Assembly (NCBI RefSeq): GCF_001426755.1
Contig: NZ_LMFJ01000001.1
Span: 2,528,909-2,592,908 of the forward strand
Length of the DNA stretch: 64,000 bases
Origin: Aeromicrobium sp. Root495
GTDB lineage: Bacteria > Actinomycetota > Actinomycetes > Propionibacteriales > Nocardioidaceae
Reading direction: 5' to 3'
Shown: one piece after another, positions 1 to 8,675 of the stretch
Layout of the letters: every line of letters starts with the position of its first letter
Position numbering within the stretch: the stretch's first letter is position 1
Position numbers and translations under genes: made by a program
The notes under the pieces: generated by a model
The model's input: only the letters and a program-made list of their open reading frames with translations
Database searches by the model: none
What the model was told of the DNA's origin: nothing

Positions 1-69
1 TTTCTCCTCGTTCTCGGTGGTTCCGGAGATTCGAGCGTAAGAAGAGCGGCGTCGGACCGCCGGACGACT

Positions 70-108
70 CGACGCAAAACTTGTTCAACGCTCAACTTGT
101 TTGCGTCG
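70..108. terminator. Inverted repeat downstream of the sugar dehydrogenase
   Basis: Nine-base arms CGACGCAAA (70-78) and TTTGCGTCG (100-108) can pair around a loop that holds two direct copies of AACTTGTT (78-85, 94-101). It lies about 35 bases beyond the stop of the minus-strand dehydrogenase gene, so a transcription terminator is the simplest reading. There is no T-run. The rest of 1-142 shows no gene. Confidence 0.4.
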
Positions 109-142
109 GGTTCACCCGGCGTCCACCTTCCGGGCCCACGCG

Positions 143-1306
143 TCAGCGCGGCGTGATCTTGAGGATCTTGTCGTTCGAGCCGTTGGACGTGGTCACCCAG
201 AGCGCGCCGCCCGGGCCCGCCTCGGCGGCCCGCAGGCGACCGTAGGTGCCGTCCAGCTCCTTCGGGCGGTACTGGCGGACGAGCTTGAAGCCCTGGTCGA
301 AGACGAGGAACCGCAGGTGCTCGCCCTTGAGCATGGAGACCGCCATGGCGCGGTCGAGGCTCCCCCACTGCGACCCGGTGATGAACGCGCCACCGCTCGA
401 GGCGACCGTCGGGTCGCCCGACGACCACGAGGCGCGTCGCTGGGCGCCGGGCAGGGAGAAGTCCGTCATGGGCGAGTTCGCACCCTCGTTGTAGGACGGG
501 TCGCCCGACGACCGCGGCACGGGGTTCCAGCCGTAGTTGCCGCCCTTGACCATCGCGTTGACCTCGTCGTCGCGGTAGCTGCCGTGCTCGACCGACCAGA
601 TCGGACCGCCGGGCTGGCGGGTGAGCCCCTGCACGTTGCGGTGACCGTACGTCCAGATCCGCCTCTTCATGGCGATCCTGCTGGTGCCGTACGGGTTGGT
701 GGCGAAGCCGGCGCCCGTACGGTCGTCGACCCGCAGCACCTTGCCGCCACCCGAGCCGAGGTTCTGCGGGTTCTTGCCCGTGGCCGCGTCGCCCGTGCCG
801 ATGTAGAGCACGTGGCCGTCGCCGCGCTGCAGGGCGCAGCCGCCGTGGCGACCCGTCGTGGACGGAAGGCCTGTCACGAGGTTGCGCTCGAAGGAGACCT
901 TCTTGGTGGTCGTGCTGAGCCTCCAGGCCGCGACCCGGACGTCCTGGTAGGTGCCCGACCGCCAGCCGTGGCACGTGAAGAAGCGCCCCGACGTGGCGAA
1001 GTCGTTGGCACGCTCGATGCCCATGAGTCCGGTCTCGCCGCCGGCCCACATGCGCCCGGGGCTCGACAGGACCGTGGTGACCTTGCCGTCAGGCCCGCGC
1101 AGGGTGACCGACTTGGCAGAGCGCTGCGTGTAGAGCAGCGAGCCGTCGGGGAGGAAGGCCAGCGCCCAGGGGTGGACGAGTCCCGACCGGACCACCTGGA
1201 CGCGCAGGTCGGGCTCGTCCGCGGCCTGGGCCGGCGCGGCCAGGCCGAGGCTGCCCACGAGCGCGACGGCGGATCCACAGGCGGCCAGGAGGTTGAAGCG
1301 CTTCAT
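143..1306 (-). CDS. Secreted PQQ-dependent sugar dehydrogenase (soluble aldose/sorbosone dehydrogenase family)
   Basis: This 387-residue protein starts with a Sec signal peptide (MKRF, a hydrophobic stretch, then cleavage near APAQA-A at about residue 28), so it acts outside the cell. The mature part has the features of the soluble glucose/sorbosone dehydrogenase family: LVHPWALAFLPDGSLLYTQR near the N-terminus, GGETGLMGIE, and the GHRNVQGLTR and EHGSYRDDEVN segments that line the PQQ/calcium site in this six-bladed propeller. The family oxidises aldoses using PQQ; the substrate here cannot be read from sequence. It stands alone on the minus strand. A CATACT box (1318-1313) sits six bases before the ATG, which suggests a leaderless message and supports this start. 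Some family members in Actinobacteria may have lost catalysis. Confidence 0.85.
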   Translation of the reverse strand: MKRFNLLAACGSAVALVGSLGLAAPAQAADEPDLRVQVVRSGLVHPWALAFLPDGSLLYTQRSAKSVTLRGPDGKVTTVLSSPGRMWAGGETGLMGIERANDFATSGRFFTCHGWRSGTYQDVRVAAWRLSTTTKKVSFERNLVTGLPSTTGRHGGCALQRGDGHVLYIGTGDAATGKNPQNLGSGGGKVLRVDDRTGAGFATNPYGTSRIAMKRRIWTYGHRNVQGLTRQPGGPIWSVEHGSYRDDEVNAMVKGGNYGWNPVPRSSGDPSYNEGANSPMTDFSLPGAQRRASWSSGDPTVASSGGAFITGSQWGSLDRAMAVSMLKGEHLRFLVFDQGFKLVRQYRPKELDGTYGRLRAAEAGPGGALWVTTSNGSNDKILKITPR

Positions 1307-1359
1307 CGACCCAGTATGGGTGGATGTGACCGAGGTCGCACCCCTGCCCGGGCGGGACC

Positions 1360-1827
1360 TCAGCGGTAGATCATGCAGGTGGTCGTGGCGTGAGCGACGA
1401 GCCGCCCCTTCGCGTCCTCGACGCGCCCCTCCGCCGTGGCCACCTGGCGTCCGACGTGGATCGTGGTGCCCGTCCCCACGAGGCGCGCGCCGTCGATCGG
1501 GACGGTCCGGATGTAGTTCACCTTGAGCTCGAGCGTCCCGTAGCCGACGCCGGCCTCGAGCGTCGTGTGGACGGCGCAGCCCATGACCGAGTCGAGCAGG
1601 GTGGCGCAGATGCCGCCGTGCAGCACGCCCAGCGGGTTGGTGAAGTCCTGCTTGGTGGGCACGGAGAACGAGACGCGGCCCTTCTCGATCTCCTCCACCT
1701 GCAGGTCCAGGAGGTCTCCGATGAAGCGCGGGCGGTCCTCGAGCGAGAACGCCGTGCGCAGGAACTCCAGGCCGTCGAGCCGGCCCAGGTGCTCCAGCTG
1801 CTCGGGGGACAGTGCGTTGGCGGTCAT
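1360..1827 (-). CDS. PaaI-family hotdog thioesterase
   Basis: The 155-residue protein is a single hotdog-fold domain. The motif PLGVLHGGICATLLDSVMG (about residues 68-86) carries the HGG and the following acidic residue used by PaaI/YbgC-type acyl-CoA thioesterases; the C-terminal half (LELKVNYIRTVPIDGARLV) is the usual long strand region. It probably hydrolyses an acyl-CoA or aryl-CoA thioester in the cytoplasm; the substrate is unknown. The start ATG has a good ribosome site (GAGAGG, about eight bases upstream). It is divergent from a TetR gene and shares its palindromic promoter/operator, so it is the likely target of that repressor. Confidence 0.85.
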   Translation of the reverse strand: MTANALSPEQLEHLGRLDGLEFLRTAFSLEDRPRFIGDLLDLQVEEIEKGRVSFSVPTKQDFTNPLGVLHGGICATLLDSVMGCAVHTTLEAGVGYGTLELKVNYIRTVPIDGARLVGTGTTIHVGRQVATAEGRVEDAKGRLVAHATTTCMIYR

Positions 1828-1853
1828 GGGACGCCTCTCGGTCGGTCAGTGGT

Positions 1854-1891
1854 CGGCCCCACTATAGACCGATCGGTCTATAGTGGGGCCG
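1854..1891. promoter_or_regulatory. Perfect palindromic operator with two face-to-face -10 boxes
   Basis: Positions 1855-1890 form a 36-base perfect palindrome (38 with the outer C/G pair) centred on GACCGATCGGTC. Each arm holds ACTATAG, so a TATAGT box occurs on both strands (1879-1884 plus; 1866-1861 minus). The plus-strand box is six bases from the GTG of the TetR gene; the minus-strand box would start transcription about 27 bases before the thioesterase ATG. A TetR dimer bound here would block both promoters. Confidence 0.85.
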
Positions 1892-2445
1892 TGCCCACCC
1901 GACCCGGAGCCCGCGACCGCCTCGTCGAGGCCACCATCACGCTGCTGCGCGAGCGCGGCGTCCACGGGACCGGGGTCGCGGAGGTCCTGGAGCGCAGCGG
2001 CACAGCCCGTGGCTCCCTCTACCAGCACTTCCCCGGCGGCAAGGCCGACCTCGTCGCGGAGGCCACCCGCTCGGCGGGCCGTCGCGCGGCCCGCCACGTC
2101 GCGCGGACCTCCGACGGCACGGCCGGCTCGCTGCTGGACGCACTCGTGGACTGGTGGGTCGCCACGCTCACCAAGCACGACTTCGGACGTGGGTGCCCCG
2201 TGGCGGCGGCCGCGCTCGACGAGACGGGCGCGACCACCGACGCTGCGGGACGTGTGTTCACCGGCTGGACCGACGAGCTCGCCGGACTCCTCGGCCAGGA
2301 CCGCGACCCCGAGGAGGCACGGCGGCTCGCAGGCTTCGTGGTCAGCGCGGTCGAGGGCGCGCTGCTGCAGTGCCGCGCGCTGCGGAGCACCGTTCCTCTG
2401 GAGGACGCGCGCGTCGTGCTGCGCGGGCTCGTCAGCCCTTCGTGA
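1891..2445 (+). CDS. TetR-family transcriptional regulator (LmrA/YxaF-like)
   Basis: This 184-residue repressor has the TetR N-terminal helix-turn-helix (GTGVAEVLERSGTARGSLYQ, about residues 27-46, followed by HFPGGKADLV), of the LmrA/YxaF type. The rest is the helical ligand-binding and dimerisation domain. The GTG start is preferred over longer frames because a TATAGT box lies exactly six bases before it and the upstream sequence is the palindromic operator. It probably represses itself and the divergent thioesterase gene. Its stop overlaps the end of the convergent lipoprotein gene by 14 bases. Confidence 0.88.
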   Translation: MPTRPGARDRLVEATITLLRERGVHGTGVAEVLERSGTARGSLYQHFPGGKADLVAEATRSAGRRAARHVARTSDGTAGSLLDALVDWWVATLTKHDFGRGCPVAAAALDETGATTDAAGRVFTGWTDELAGLLGQDRDPEEARRLAGFVVSAVEGALLQCRALRSTVPLEDARVVLRGLVSPS

Positions 2446-3364
2446 TGCCGAAGAACCCGAGGATCAGCGTCGCCGCATCGATCGTCCTGGTGGTCTTGCC
2501 CAGCGTGGGGTAGGGCACGGCGGCGTCGGGCCACGTGTGGCCTCCACCGTCGACCACGTAGGCCTCGAGCCGGGCCTGGTCGTCGCAGTCGCGCCACGTG
2601 GAGCGCTCCACGTCCTTGCCGATCTGCTTGAGCGTCGGGTCGGCCGCGCAGCCGTCGTGGTCGGCCCAGTCGGCCAGCACGTCGGGGACGGCACGGACGT
2701 CGAACGCGGGGGTCTTCCCACCCTCGAACGGCACGACCTCGTCGCCGGTGCCGTGGAAGTAGATGATCGACGCCGGCGGCGACCCGTCGCACGCCGAGGA
2801 GTAGAACGTGGTGGCCACGCCCGCGTAGGCCTTGAGGTACGACGGCCCCTGGCACGCGAGGGCGATGGACACCCCGGAGCCGTTCGAGAGGCCGACCGCG
2901 AACTGGCGGTCGTCGTCGACGCAGTCCTGCGAGCCCACCTCGCGGGCCACGTCGTCGATGAAGGTGGCGTCCTGGCCCTTGCCCTTGGCGATGCCCGTGA
3001 CGTCCCACTCGCGGTCCTTGCCCTTGGCCGCGGGGGCCACGAGGAGGAACTTGCGCTCGTCGGCCAGCGCGGCGAGGCCCGTGTAGTCGATGACGTCGGC
3101 CGCGGTGCTGCCGAGTCCGTGGAAGAGATAGACGACCGGGAGGGTCCCCTTCAGGACGCGCTCGTCGGGCGCCGCGACGAGGTACGTCCGGCGCTTCCCG
3201 TCCACGGTGACGGAGTGCTCGGACACGCCCGCGTCGTAGGGCGACAGGCAGGTCGTGGCGCTCCCCGTGCCCCTGGGGCGCTCCGCGTCGTCCGAGCCCC
3301 CGCACGCGACGAGCCCGAGCGCGACGACGACCGCGAGGACGGCGCCGACAGCACGCACGGTCAC
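2432..3364 (-). CDS. Lipoprotein alpha/beta-hydrolase (PHB depolymerase/LpqC-like esterase)
   Basis: The 310-residue product begins with a lipoprotein signal (MTVRAVG, hydrophobic core, lipobox LVAC with Cys at about residue 21), so it should be lipid-anchored outside the membrane. The body is an alpha/beta hydrolase: LPVVYLFHGLGS supplies the oxyanion region, GLSNGSG is the nucleophile elbow, and GGGHTWP near the C-terminus supplies the histidine. This arrangement is that of the poly(3-hydroxybutyrate) depolymerase/feruloyl-esterase-like family that includes mycobacterial LpqC; the true ester is unknown. The GTG start overlaps the stop of the oxidoreductase gene (GTGA), so the two are translationally coupled. 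Confidence 0.82.
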   Translation of the reverse strand: MTVRAVGAVLAVVVALGLVACGGSDDAERPRGTGSATTCLSPYDAGVSEHSVTVDGKRRTYLVAAPDERVLKGTLPVVYLFHGLGSTAADVIDYTGLAALADERKFLLVAPAAKGKDREWDVTGIAKGKGQDATFIDDVAREVGSQDCVDDDRQFAVGLSNGSGVSIALACQGPSYLKAYAGVATTFYSSACDGSPPASIIYFHGTGDEVVPFEGGKTPAFDVRAVPDVLADWADHDGCAADPTLKQIGKDVERSTWRDCDDQARLEAYVVDGGGHTWPDAAVPYPTLGKTTRTIDAATLILGFFGITKG

Positions 3365-4755
3365 GCCTCCGGGAGCGCGGACTCGATGGCCCGCCAGAAC
3401 GTGGGATAGGCGTAGATCATGTTGCGCAGGGTATCGAGCGGGACCTCGGCACGGACGGCGACGGCGAGCGCCGAGAGCGTCTCGCCACCGGACGGGCCGA
3501 TGCTGGTGGCACCCACGACGACCCCACGGTCGGCGTCGACCACGAGCTTGACGAGACCGCGGTTCCCGGGTCCGTGCACGAAGCCGCGGCTGCTCTCCTC
3601 CAGCTTCGTGGAGGCGACGGCCACGTTGATCCCCCGGTCGCGCGCCTGCTTCTCCGTGAGCCCGACCCCGCCGACCTCGGGGTCGGTGAACGTGACACGC
3701 GGGAAGCTCGAGTCGTACTCGGGGACCGGCTCGCCGAGGATGACCTTGGCGACCCGCTCGGACTGGTACATGGAGACGTGGGTGAAGGCGCCGCGGCCGG
3801 CGATGTCACCGATGGCCCAGAGCCCGTCGACCCCCTCGACGTGCATCGAGTCGTCGACGACCAGGCGGGCGTCGGGGTCGAGGCCGACCTCCTCGAGGCC
3901 GATGCCGTGGAGTCGGGGACGACGACCGGCTGCCACGAGCACGCGCTCGGCCTCGATCGTCGTGTCGCCGAGCGTCACGTGGAACCGTTCTCCGTCGTGC
4001 GCCACGGCGTCGATGGAGACGTCGGTGTGGACGCCGATGCCCTCCTCCTCGAAGACCTCGCGCAGGAGGGCGGAGGACTCGGGCTCCTCGGGCGCGAGGA
4101 TGCGCGGTCCGGACTGGAGCACCGAGACCTCCGTGCCGAAGCGCGCGTAGGCCTGCGCCAGCTCCAGACCGATGGCGCCGCCGCCGATCACGACGAGCGA
4201 GGCGGGCGCGGCCGTGGCCTCGAGGGCCTCGCGGTTGGTCCAGAACGGCGTGTCGGCCAGGCCGTCGATGGGCGGCACGGCGGCATCGGTACCGGTGTTG
4301 AGGACCACTCCCCTGCGTGCCTCCAGGACCACGGGGCCCTCCGCCGAGCCGTCGGGCAGGTCCACCTCGACGCGACGAGGGCCGGTCAGACGGCCGCGAC
4401 CCCGCACGAGCGTGGCGCCGGCCGCGGTGAGCCGGTCCGCCGCCACGGTGTCGTCCCAGTCGTCGGTGGCCTCGTCGCGGATGCGCTGGGCGACGAGCGA
4501 GAAGTCGGGCTCCACCTGGGCCGACCCGGCCAGCCCTGGGACCCGGCGGGCCTCCTGCAGGGCGCCCGCGGCACGGATGAACATCTTGGACGGGATGCAG
4601 CCCCAGTAGGGGCACTCCCCGCCGACGAGACCGGACTCCACCGCCACGACGTCGAGCCCCTCTCGGGCCAGGCGACCGGCGAGGTTCTCACCGCCCGGAC
4701 CGAGCCCGATGACCACCACGTCGCACTGTCGCACCGATGCCGCTTCGTCCGTCAT
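3361..4755 (-). CDS. FAD-dependent pyridine nucleotide-disulfide oxidoreductase (mercuric reductase-like)
   Basis: The 464-residue protein has the order of a class I flavoprotein disulfide reductase: FAD-binding VVVIGLGPGGENLAGRLA (about 13-30), redox pair in GGECPYWGCIPSK (Cys48, Cys53), NAD(P)-binding VVIGGGAIGLELAQAY near the middle, WAIGDIAGRGAFTHV, and a C-terminal dimerisation domain. The usual catalytic His-Pro near the C-terminus is replaced by Tyr-Pro (IYAYPTFWRAIE), so it is unlikely to be a standard lipoamide dehydrogenase; the electron acceptor is unknown. The ATG at 4755 is preferred over an upstream in-frame start because the twelve extra residues look non-coding. It is followed by the coupled lipoprotein esterase gene. 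Confidence 0.82.
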   Translation of the reverse strand: MTDEAASVRQCDVVVIGLGPGGENLAGRLAREGLDVVAVESGLVGGECPYWGCIPSKMFIRAAGALQEARRVPGLAGSAQVEPDFSLVAQRIRDEATDDWDDTVAADRLTAAGATLVRGRGRLTGPRRVEVDLPDGSAEGPVVLEARRGVVLNTGTDAAVPPIDGLADTPFWTNREALEATAAPASLVVIGGGAIGLELAQAYARFGTEVSVLQSGPRILAPEEPESSALLREVFEEEGIGVHTDVSIDAVAHDGERFHVTLGDTTIEAERVLVAAGRRPRLHGIGLEEVGLDPDARLVVDDSMHVEGVDGLWAIGDIAGRGAFTHVSMYQSERVAKVILGEPVPEYDSSFPRVTFTDPEVGGVGLTEKQARDRGINVAVASTKLEESSRGFVHGPGNRGLVKLVVDADRGVVVGATSIGPSGGETLSALAVAVRAEVPLDTLRNMIYAYPTFWRAIESALPEA

Positions 4756-4801
4756 GGGTCCATCGTGCCGCCGTCGCGGTGCGAGGACCACCCGGGGCCC
4801 T

Positions 4802-4807
4802 TAGCGT
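4802..4807 (+). promoter_or_regulatory. Putative -10 box (TAGCGT) for topoisomerase IB
   Basis: TAGCGT is followed by exactly six bases and the GTG start at 4814, which fits a leaderless actinobacterial promoter. Confidence 0.5.
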
Positions 4808-4813
4808 CGGAGA

Positions 4814-5806
4814 GTGGTCCGTCTCCGCCGTGTCTCGTCCAGCTCACCCGGGTGGGCGCGCCTGCGCCACGGCCGGGGCTTCCGCTACCTCGACGCCGAC
4901 GGCGCGCCCCTGCCCGCCGAGGACGTCCAGCGCTGCAAGGAGCTCGTCATCCCTCCGGCGTGGCGGGAGGTCTGGATCTGTCCGGCACCCAACGGCCACC
5001 TGCAGGCCGTGGGCACCGACGACGCCGGTCGGCGCCAGTACCTGTACCACCCGGCGTGGCGCGAGCGCCGCGACGCCGAGAAGTTCGTGCACATGGAGGC
5101 GTTCGCGCAGGCCCTCATCGCCCGTCGCGCCAAGGCACGGCGCGACCTCGGCACCGAGCCCGACCTCACCACGGTCACCGCGACCGCGTTCAGCCTGCTC
5201 GACGTCGGCATCTTCAGGATCGGGTCCGACCGCTACGCCGACGAGAACGGCAGCTACGGCCTCACGACCGTCGAGAAGTCCCACGTCACGAGCGACGGCG
5301 CCGGCATCACCTTCGAGTACACGGCCAAGTCCAGCCAGGAACTCAGCGTCACCGTCCGCGACAAGCGCGTCGTGGCCCTGCTCGAGCAGCTCCGGCGCCG
5401 CAGGGGCGGCAGCGACCGACTGCTCGCCTACCGCGAGGACGGGTCCTGGAAGGACCTGAGCGCGAGCCAGGTCAACGCGTACGTGAAGCAGCTGCTCGGC
5501 GACGACTTCTCGGCCAAGGACTTCCGCACGTGGCGCGGCACCGTCATCGCGGCGCACGCCCTCTCCACCGCTGACGCGTCCACCAAGACCGCTCGCAGGC
5601 GTTCGGTGGCCGCCGCCATGCGGACGGTCGGCGAGCACCTGGGCAACACCCCCACCATCGCCCGGGCCTCGTACGTCGACCCTCGCGTGGTCGACCTCTT
5701 CCAGGACGGCATCACCGTGGCTGCCGGCACCCGGTCCATCTCGCCCGGGGCGCCCGTGAGCCGGACGCTGGAGGAGCAGGTGCTGCAGCTCCTCGACCAC
5801 GCCTGA
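4814..5806 (+). CDS. DNA topoisomerase IB
   Basis: This 330-residue protein matches bacterial/poxvirus-type topoisomerase IB, which relaxes supercoils by nicking one strand through a 3-prime phosphotyrosine. The N-terminal domain contains RGFRYLDADG and VIPPAWREVWICP; the catalytic domain contains FRIGSDRYADENGSYGLTT, KDFRTWRGT (active-site arginine region) and HLGNTPTIARASYVDPRV, where the tyrosine is the likely nucleophile. Length is normal for the bacterial family. The GTG start is supported by a TAGCGT box six bases upstream. It is divergent from the flavoprotein gene and convergent with the PLP enzyme. Confidence 0.93.
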   Translation: MVRLRRVSSSSPGWARLRHGRGFRYLDADGAPLPAEDVQRCKELVIPPAWREVWICPAPNGHLQAVGTDDAGRRQYLYHPAWRERRDAEKFVHMEAFAQALIARRAKARRDLGTEPDLTTVTATAFSLLDVGIFRIGSDRYADENGSYGLTTVEKSHVTSDGAGITFEYTAKSSQELSVTVRDKRVVALLEQLRRRRGGSDRLLAYREDGSWKDLSASQVNAYVKQLLGDDFSAKDFRTWRGTVIAAHALSTADASTKTARRRSVAAAMRTVGEHLGNTPTIARASYVDPRVVDLFQDGITVAAGTRSISPGAPVSRTLEEQVLQLLDHA

Positions 5807-5818
5807 GCCGAAGGCGTC

Positions 5819-6799
5819 TCAGCGCGACCCGTGCGTCTGGAGGAACAGCGCGGGGCCGTCGAGGACGCCGCGCTCGTCGAGGTCGCGGACGGCGGCCAGG
5901 GCCTTGGCCGTGTAGACCGGCTCGAGGTGCAGCCCGGCCTGCTCGGCCAGCTGCTGGGCCTCGAGGCCCTCGGGGGTCGTGGCGCCGTAGGTGTCGCCGA
6001 GCCACCGGTCGTCGGCGTCGAGGTCGTTCGGTCCGATGTCGAAGGCTCCCAGGTCGACGCCACGCGAGCGCAGCAGCTCGGCCGTCCGGCGCGCGAGGTC
6101 GGCCACCACCACACGGTCCAGCCGGAACGAGTCGTTCACGACGACCCCCATGACCCTCGTGCGCAGACCCATCATCCGCAGGCCCATGGCCAGACCGGCC
6201 GCCGTGCCGCCCGAGCCCACCGCGGTCACCACGACGCCGGGCTCAGGGAGCACGCCGTCCGCCACCTGCTGCGCGATCTCGAGCGCCGCCTCGACGTAGC
6301 CGAGCGTGCCGACGGGCGACGAACCTCCCGCCGGGAGGTAGTACGGGAGCCGGCCGCGCGAGGAGTAGCGAGCCAGCAGGAAGGGTGCGGCCATCTTGAG
6401 CCGGTTGACCGACGTGAACCGGTGGACCAGGGCGTCCGAGGCGTCGAGCCGCCTGGTCTGGTCGCGCACGTGGTCGTCGACGGGCTGGTCGACGAGCCCC
6501 AGCACGGTGCGAAGACCGTGCTCGGAGCCGTAGAGCGCCGCCGCGAGGCCCCAGTGCGTGCCGATGCCGCCGACGGTGAAGAGGGTCGTGCGCTTCCGGC
6601 GACGCGCCTCGGGGATGATCCACTCCAGCTTGCGGACCTTGTTGCCGCCCCACCCGCCGTCGCCGAAGCCTGCCTCGTCCTTGACCCACACCTCTGTGCT
6701 CAGTCCCGGCAGCTGGAGCCGGTGCACCGGAGTGGGACCGGTGCCGAGGGAGACCCACGGCAGATCGGCGTCGGGAAACCGGTCGGCGAGGAGGCTCAC
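5819..6799 (-). CDS. PLP-dependent D-cysteine desulfhydrase / ACC deaminase family enzyme
   Basis: The 326-residue protein is a fold-type II PLP enzyme. GGWGGNKVRKLEWIIPEARR holds the PLP-forming lysine in the NKxRKLE motif typical of D-cysteine desulfhydrase and 1-aminocyclopropane-1-carboxylate deaminase; GSGGTAAGLAMGL is the phosphate-binding loop. YYLPAGGSSPVGTLGYV matches the substrate side of the same family. It would eliminate H2S or ammonia from a small amino acid; which one cannot be decided from sequence. GTG start, with CACAAT seven bases upstream, suggests a leaderless message. The stop is 12 bases from the convergent topoisomerase gene. Confidence 0.82.
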   Translation of the reverse strand: MSLLADRFPDADLPWVSLGTGPTPVHRLQLPGLSTEVWVKDEAGFGDGGWGGNKVRKLEWIIPEARRRKRTTLFTVGGIGTHWGLAAALYGSEHGLRTVLGLVDQPVDDHVRDQTRRLDASDALVHRFTSVNRLKMAAPFLLARYSSRGRLPYYLPAGGSSPVGTLGYVEAALEIAQQVADGVLPEPGVVVTAVGSGGTAAGLAMGLRMMGLRTRVMGVVVNDSFRLDRVVVADLARRTAELLRSRGVDLGAFDIGPNDLDADDRWLGDTYGATTPEGLEAQQLAEQAGLHLEPVYTAKALAAVRDLDERGVLDGPALFLQTHGSR

Positions 6800-6812
6800 G
6801 CCGCCGATTGTG

Positions 6813-8054
6813 TCATCTCGACCGGATCAGGGCGTTCGGGTTCACGAGCCCGTGACCGAAGGAGTCGTCGCGTCCCGACGACCCGAGGTCGGAGGCGGTG
6901 GAGAACAACCGGCGGGCGATCGCGGTGCCTCGCCAGCCCTTCTCGGAGTAGGCGAGCGCGGCCGCGGCCGCCACGTGGGGCGCGGCCATCGAGGTGCCGC
7001 TCAGGGCGCAGTAGAGCCGCCCGTCGCAGTCGCCACCCAGGCGCTGCGAGGACGGGATGGTCGAGAGGACGACGTCTCCGGGAGCCGCGACGTCGACCCA
7101 CGAGCCGAAGCTGGAGAAGCTCGCCCGCTCCAGCGAGCTGTTCACCGCAGCCACGCCGACGACGTCGGCGTACGCCGCGGGGTACTGGGTGGGGCACCCG
7201 AACAGGAAGCACCCCTCGCCGTCGTTGCCCGCAGCCGCGACCACCAGCGCGCCCCTGCCCTGGGCGTACCGGACCGCGCGCTGGAGAGCGACGTCGGACC
7301 GGTCGGCGGCGAGCGAGAGGTTGATGACCTGGGCACCACGGTCGGCGGCCCAGACGACGCCTCGCGCGATGACGTCGGTGGTGCCTCCCCCGTCGGCGCC
7401 GAGCACCCGGACGGGAAGGATCTTGGCGTGCGGGGCGAGCCCCGCGATGCCGCGTCGGTTGTTGGCGATGGCGGCGATGACGCCCGCCACGTGCGTGCCG
7501 TGCCCGTTGGGGTCGGCCGCGCTGGTCCCGGGGGCCACGAAGTCACGGCCCGTGAGGCGGTTGGCGCCGAGGTCGGGGTGCGCGGCCACGCCGGTGTCGA
7601 GGACGGCCACCGTGGCCTGCCGGTTGCCCTTGCTGCGGTTGGCCCCGCCCGTGGTGGTGCTCCACAGGCTCTCCGCACGAAGGCGGGTCAGTCCCCACTG
7701 GCGGGGGCGGCCGGTGTCGTTGGACTGCAGCGCGCGGGCCGGACGCGCCATGGAGACCGTCTGCCCCTGCGCCAGGGCCGTGCGGACCAGCGCGGTGGCG
7801 GCCTCGAGCGTGGACACCACGGTGGTGTCGAACGTGGGCCGTCCGTCGGCCGACGTCCGCGTGACCACCACACGCAGCGGGTCGCCGCGCAGGACCGAGC
7901 CGATGATGGCCGCCACCTGGTCCTCGAGCGAGTCGTCGGCCTGGGCCGGGGAGGCGGCGCTGACGAGCGCTCCGGCGAGCACGAGCGCGCTCACCGATGC
8001 GAGGAGGCGTCGGACGCGGGAGGTGCGGGGCGGAGTCGTGGAGTGCGGGGCCAT
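6813..8054 (-). CDS. Secreted subtilisin-like serine protease (S8 family)
   Basis: The 413-residue preproprotein has a Sec signal ending near ASPAQA-D (about residue 36), a propeptide of roughly 90 residues, then a subtilase domain. All three catalytic motifs are present: Asp in VAVLDTGVAAHPDLG, His in NGHGTHVAGVIAA and Ser in SGTSMAAPHVAAAAAL. A cysteine-bearing loop (GEGCFLFGCPTQYP) may hold a disulfide. The ATG at 8054 is chosen because it starts the signal peptide and has AGGAGAT five bases upstream. No C-terminal anchor is seen, so it should be released outside the cell. Confidence 0.92.
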   Translation of the reverse strand: MAPHSTTPPRTSRVRRLLASVSALVLAGALVSAASPAQADDSLEDQVAAIIGSVLRGDPLRVVVTRTSADGRPTFDTTVVSTLEAATALVRTALAQGQTVSMARPARALQSNDTGRPRQWGLTRLRAESLWSTTTGGANRSKGNRQATVAVLDTGVAAHPDLGANRLTGRDFVAPGTSAADPNGHGTHVAGVIAAIANNRRGIAGLAPHAKILPVRVLGADGGGTTDVIARGVVWAADRGAQVINLSLAADRSDVALQRAVRYAQGRGALVVAAAGNDGEGCFLFGCPTQYPAAYADVVGVAAVNSSLERASFSSFGSWVDVAAPGDVVLSTIPSSQRLGGDCDGRLYCALSGTSMAAPHVAAAAALAYSEKGWRGTAIARRLFSTASDLGSSGRDDSFGHGLVNPNALIRSR

Positions 8055-8119
8055 GAGGATCTCCTGGTGGGTGCCCGCACATCGTAGGACGGGCTCGCCG
8101 CGACCGCAGGGGTAAGAAG

Positions 8120-8566
8120 TCAGTCGCGCCAGCGCAGGACGCTGTAGACGAGCAGCCCCCAAGCGGCCAGAGCCGAGGCGAGCAGGCCGAGCGCCGTGAC
8201 CCACCCGGCCGCCGGGAGACGCGGGCCGAAGCCCACGCCCAGCACGTCGAACTCGGGGATCTCCGGCGAGCGCCACCACACGTACGCGAGGACCACGAGC
8301 CACACGCCGCCGAGAGCGCTCACGACGATCCGGGGGATCGTGGCCACGCCGTACCGAGCCGCCTCGATCGCGTTGCGCCGCAGGGGCTCGAGGATCCGCC
8401 GGGCCCAGGCGTGGTGCGGCGCCAGCAGCGCGACCCCGGCGACCAGCACGAGCGTGCCCGGTCCGGGTGCAGGCATGAGGATGATGCCGACCGGGACGAG
8501 GATCCACCCGAGCACCTCGCTGCCGGTGCGTCTGAACCATCCGCCCAGTCGCGCCCGCGTGCTCAT
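8120..8566 (-). CDS. PGPGW-family transmembrane protein
   Basis: The 148-residue membrane protein contains MPAPGPGTLVLVAGVALLAP (about residues 30-49), the motif of the putative transmembrane PGPGW family, followed by a conserved HHAWARRILEP segment. Four hydrophobic segments are visible. Function is unknown. The ATG at 8566 is used because upstream frame sequence is low in coding character. It is divergent from the cyclopropane synthase gene. Confidence 0.75.
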   Translation of the reverse strand: MSTRARLGGWFRRTGSEVLGWILVPVGIILMPAPGPGTLVLVAGVALLAPHHAWARRILEPLRRNAIEAARYGVATIPRIVVSALGGVWLVVLAYVWWRSPEIPEFDVLGVGFGPRLPAAGWVTALGLLASALAAWGLLVYSVLRWRD

Positions 8567-8675
8567 GCACCTAGCATGACAGCACCTTCCCCGCCCTCGT
8601 GGGCGGATGCAGATCACGTCGTCGCGACCATGTTTCGGTTGGCGCCGGCCGGGCGCGCGCGGTTCACTGTTCGGT

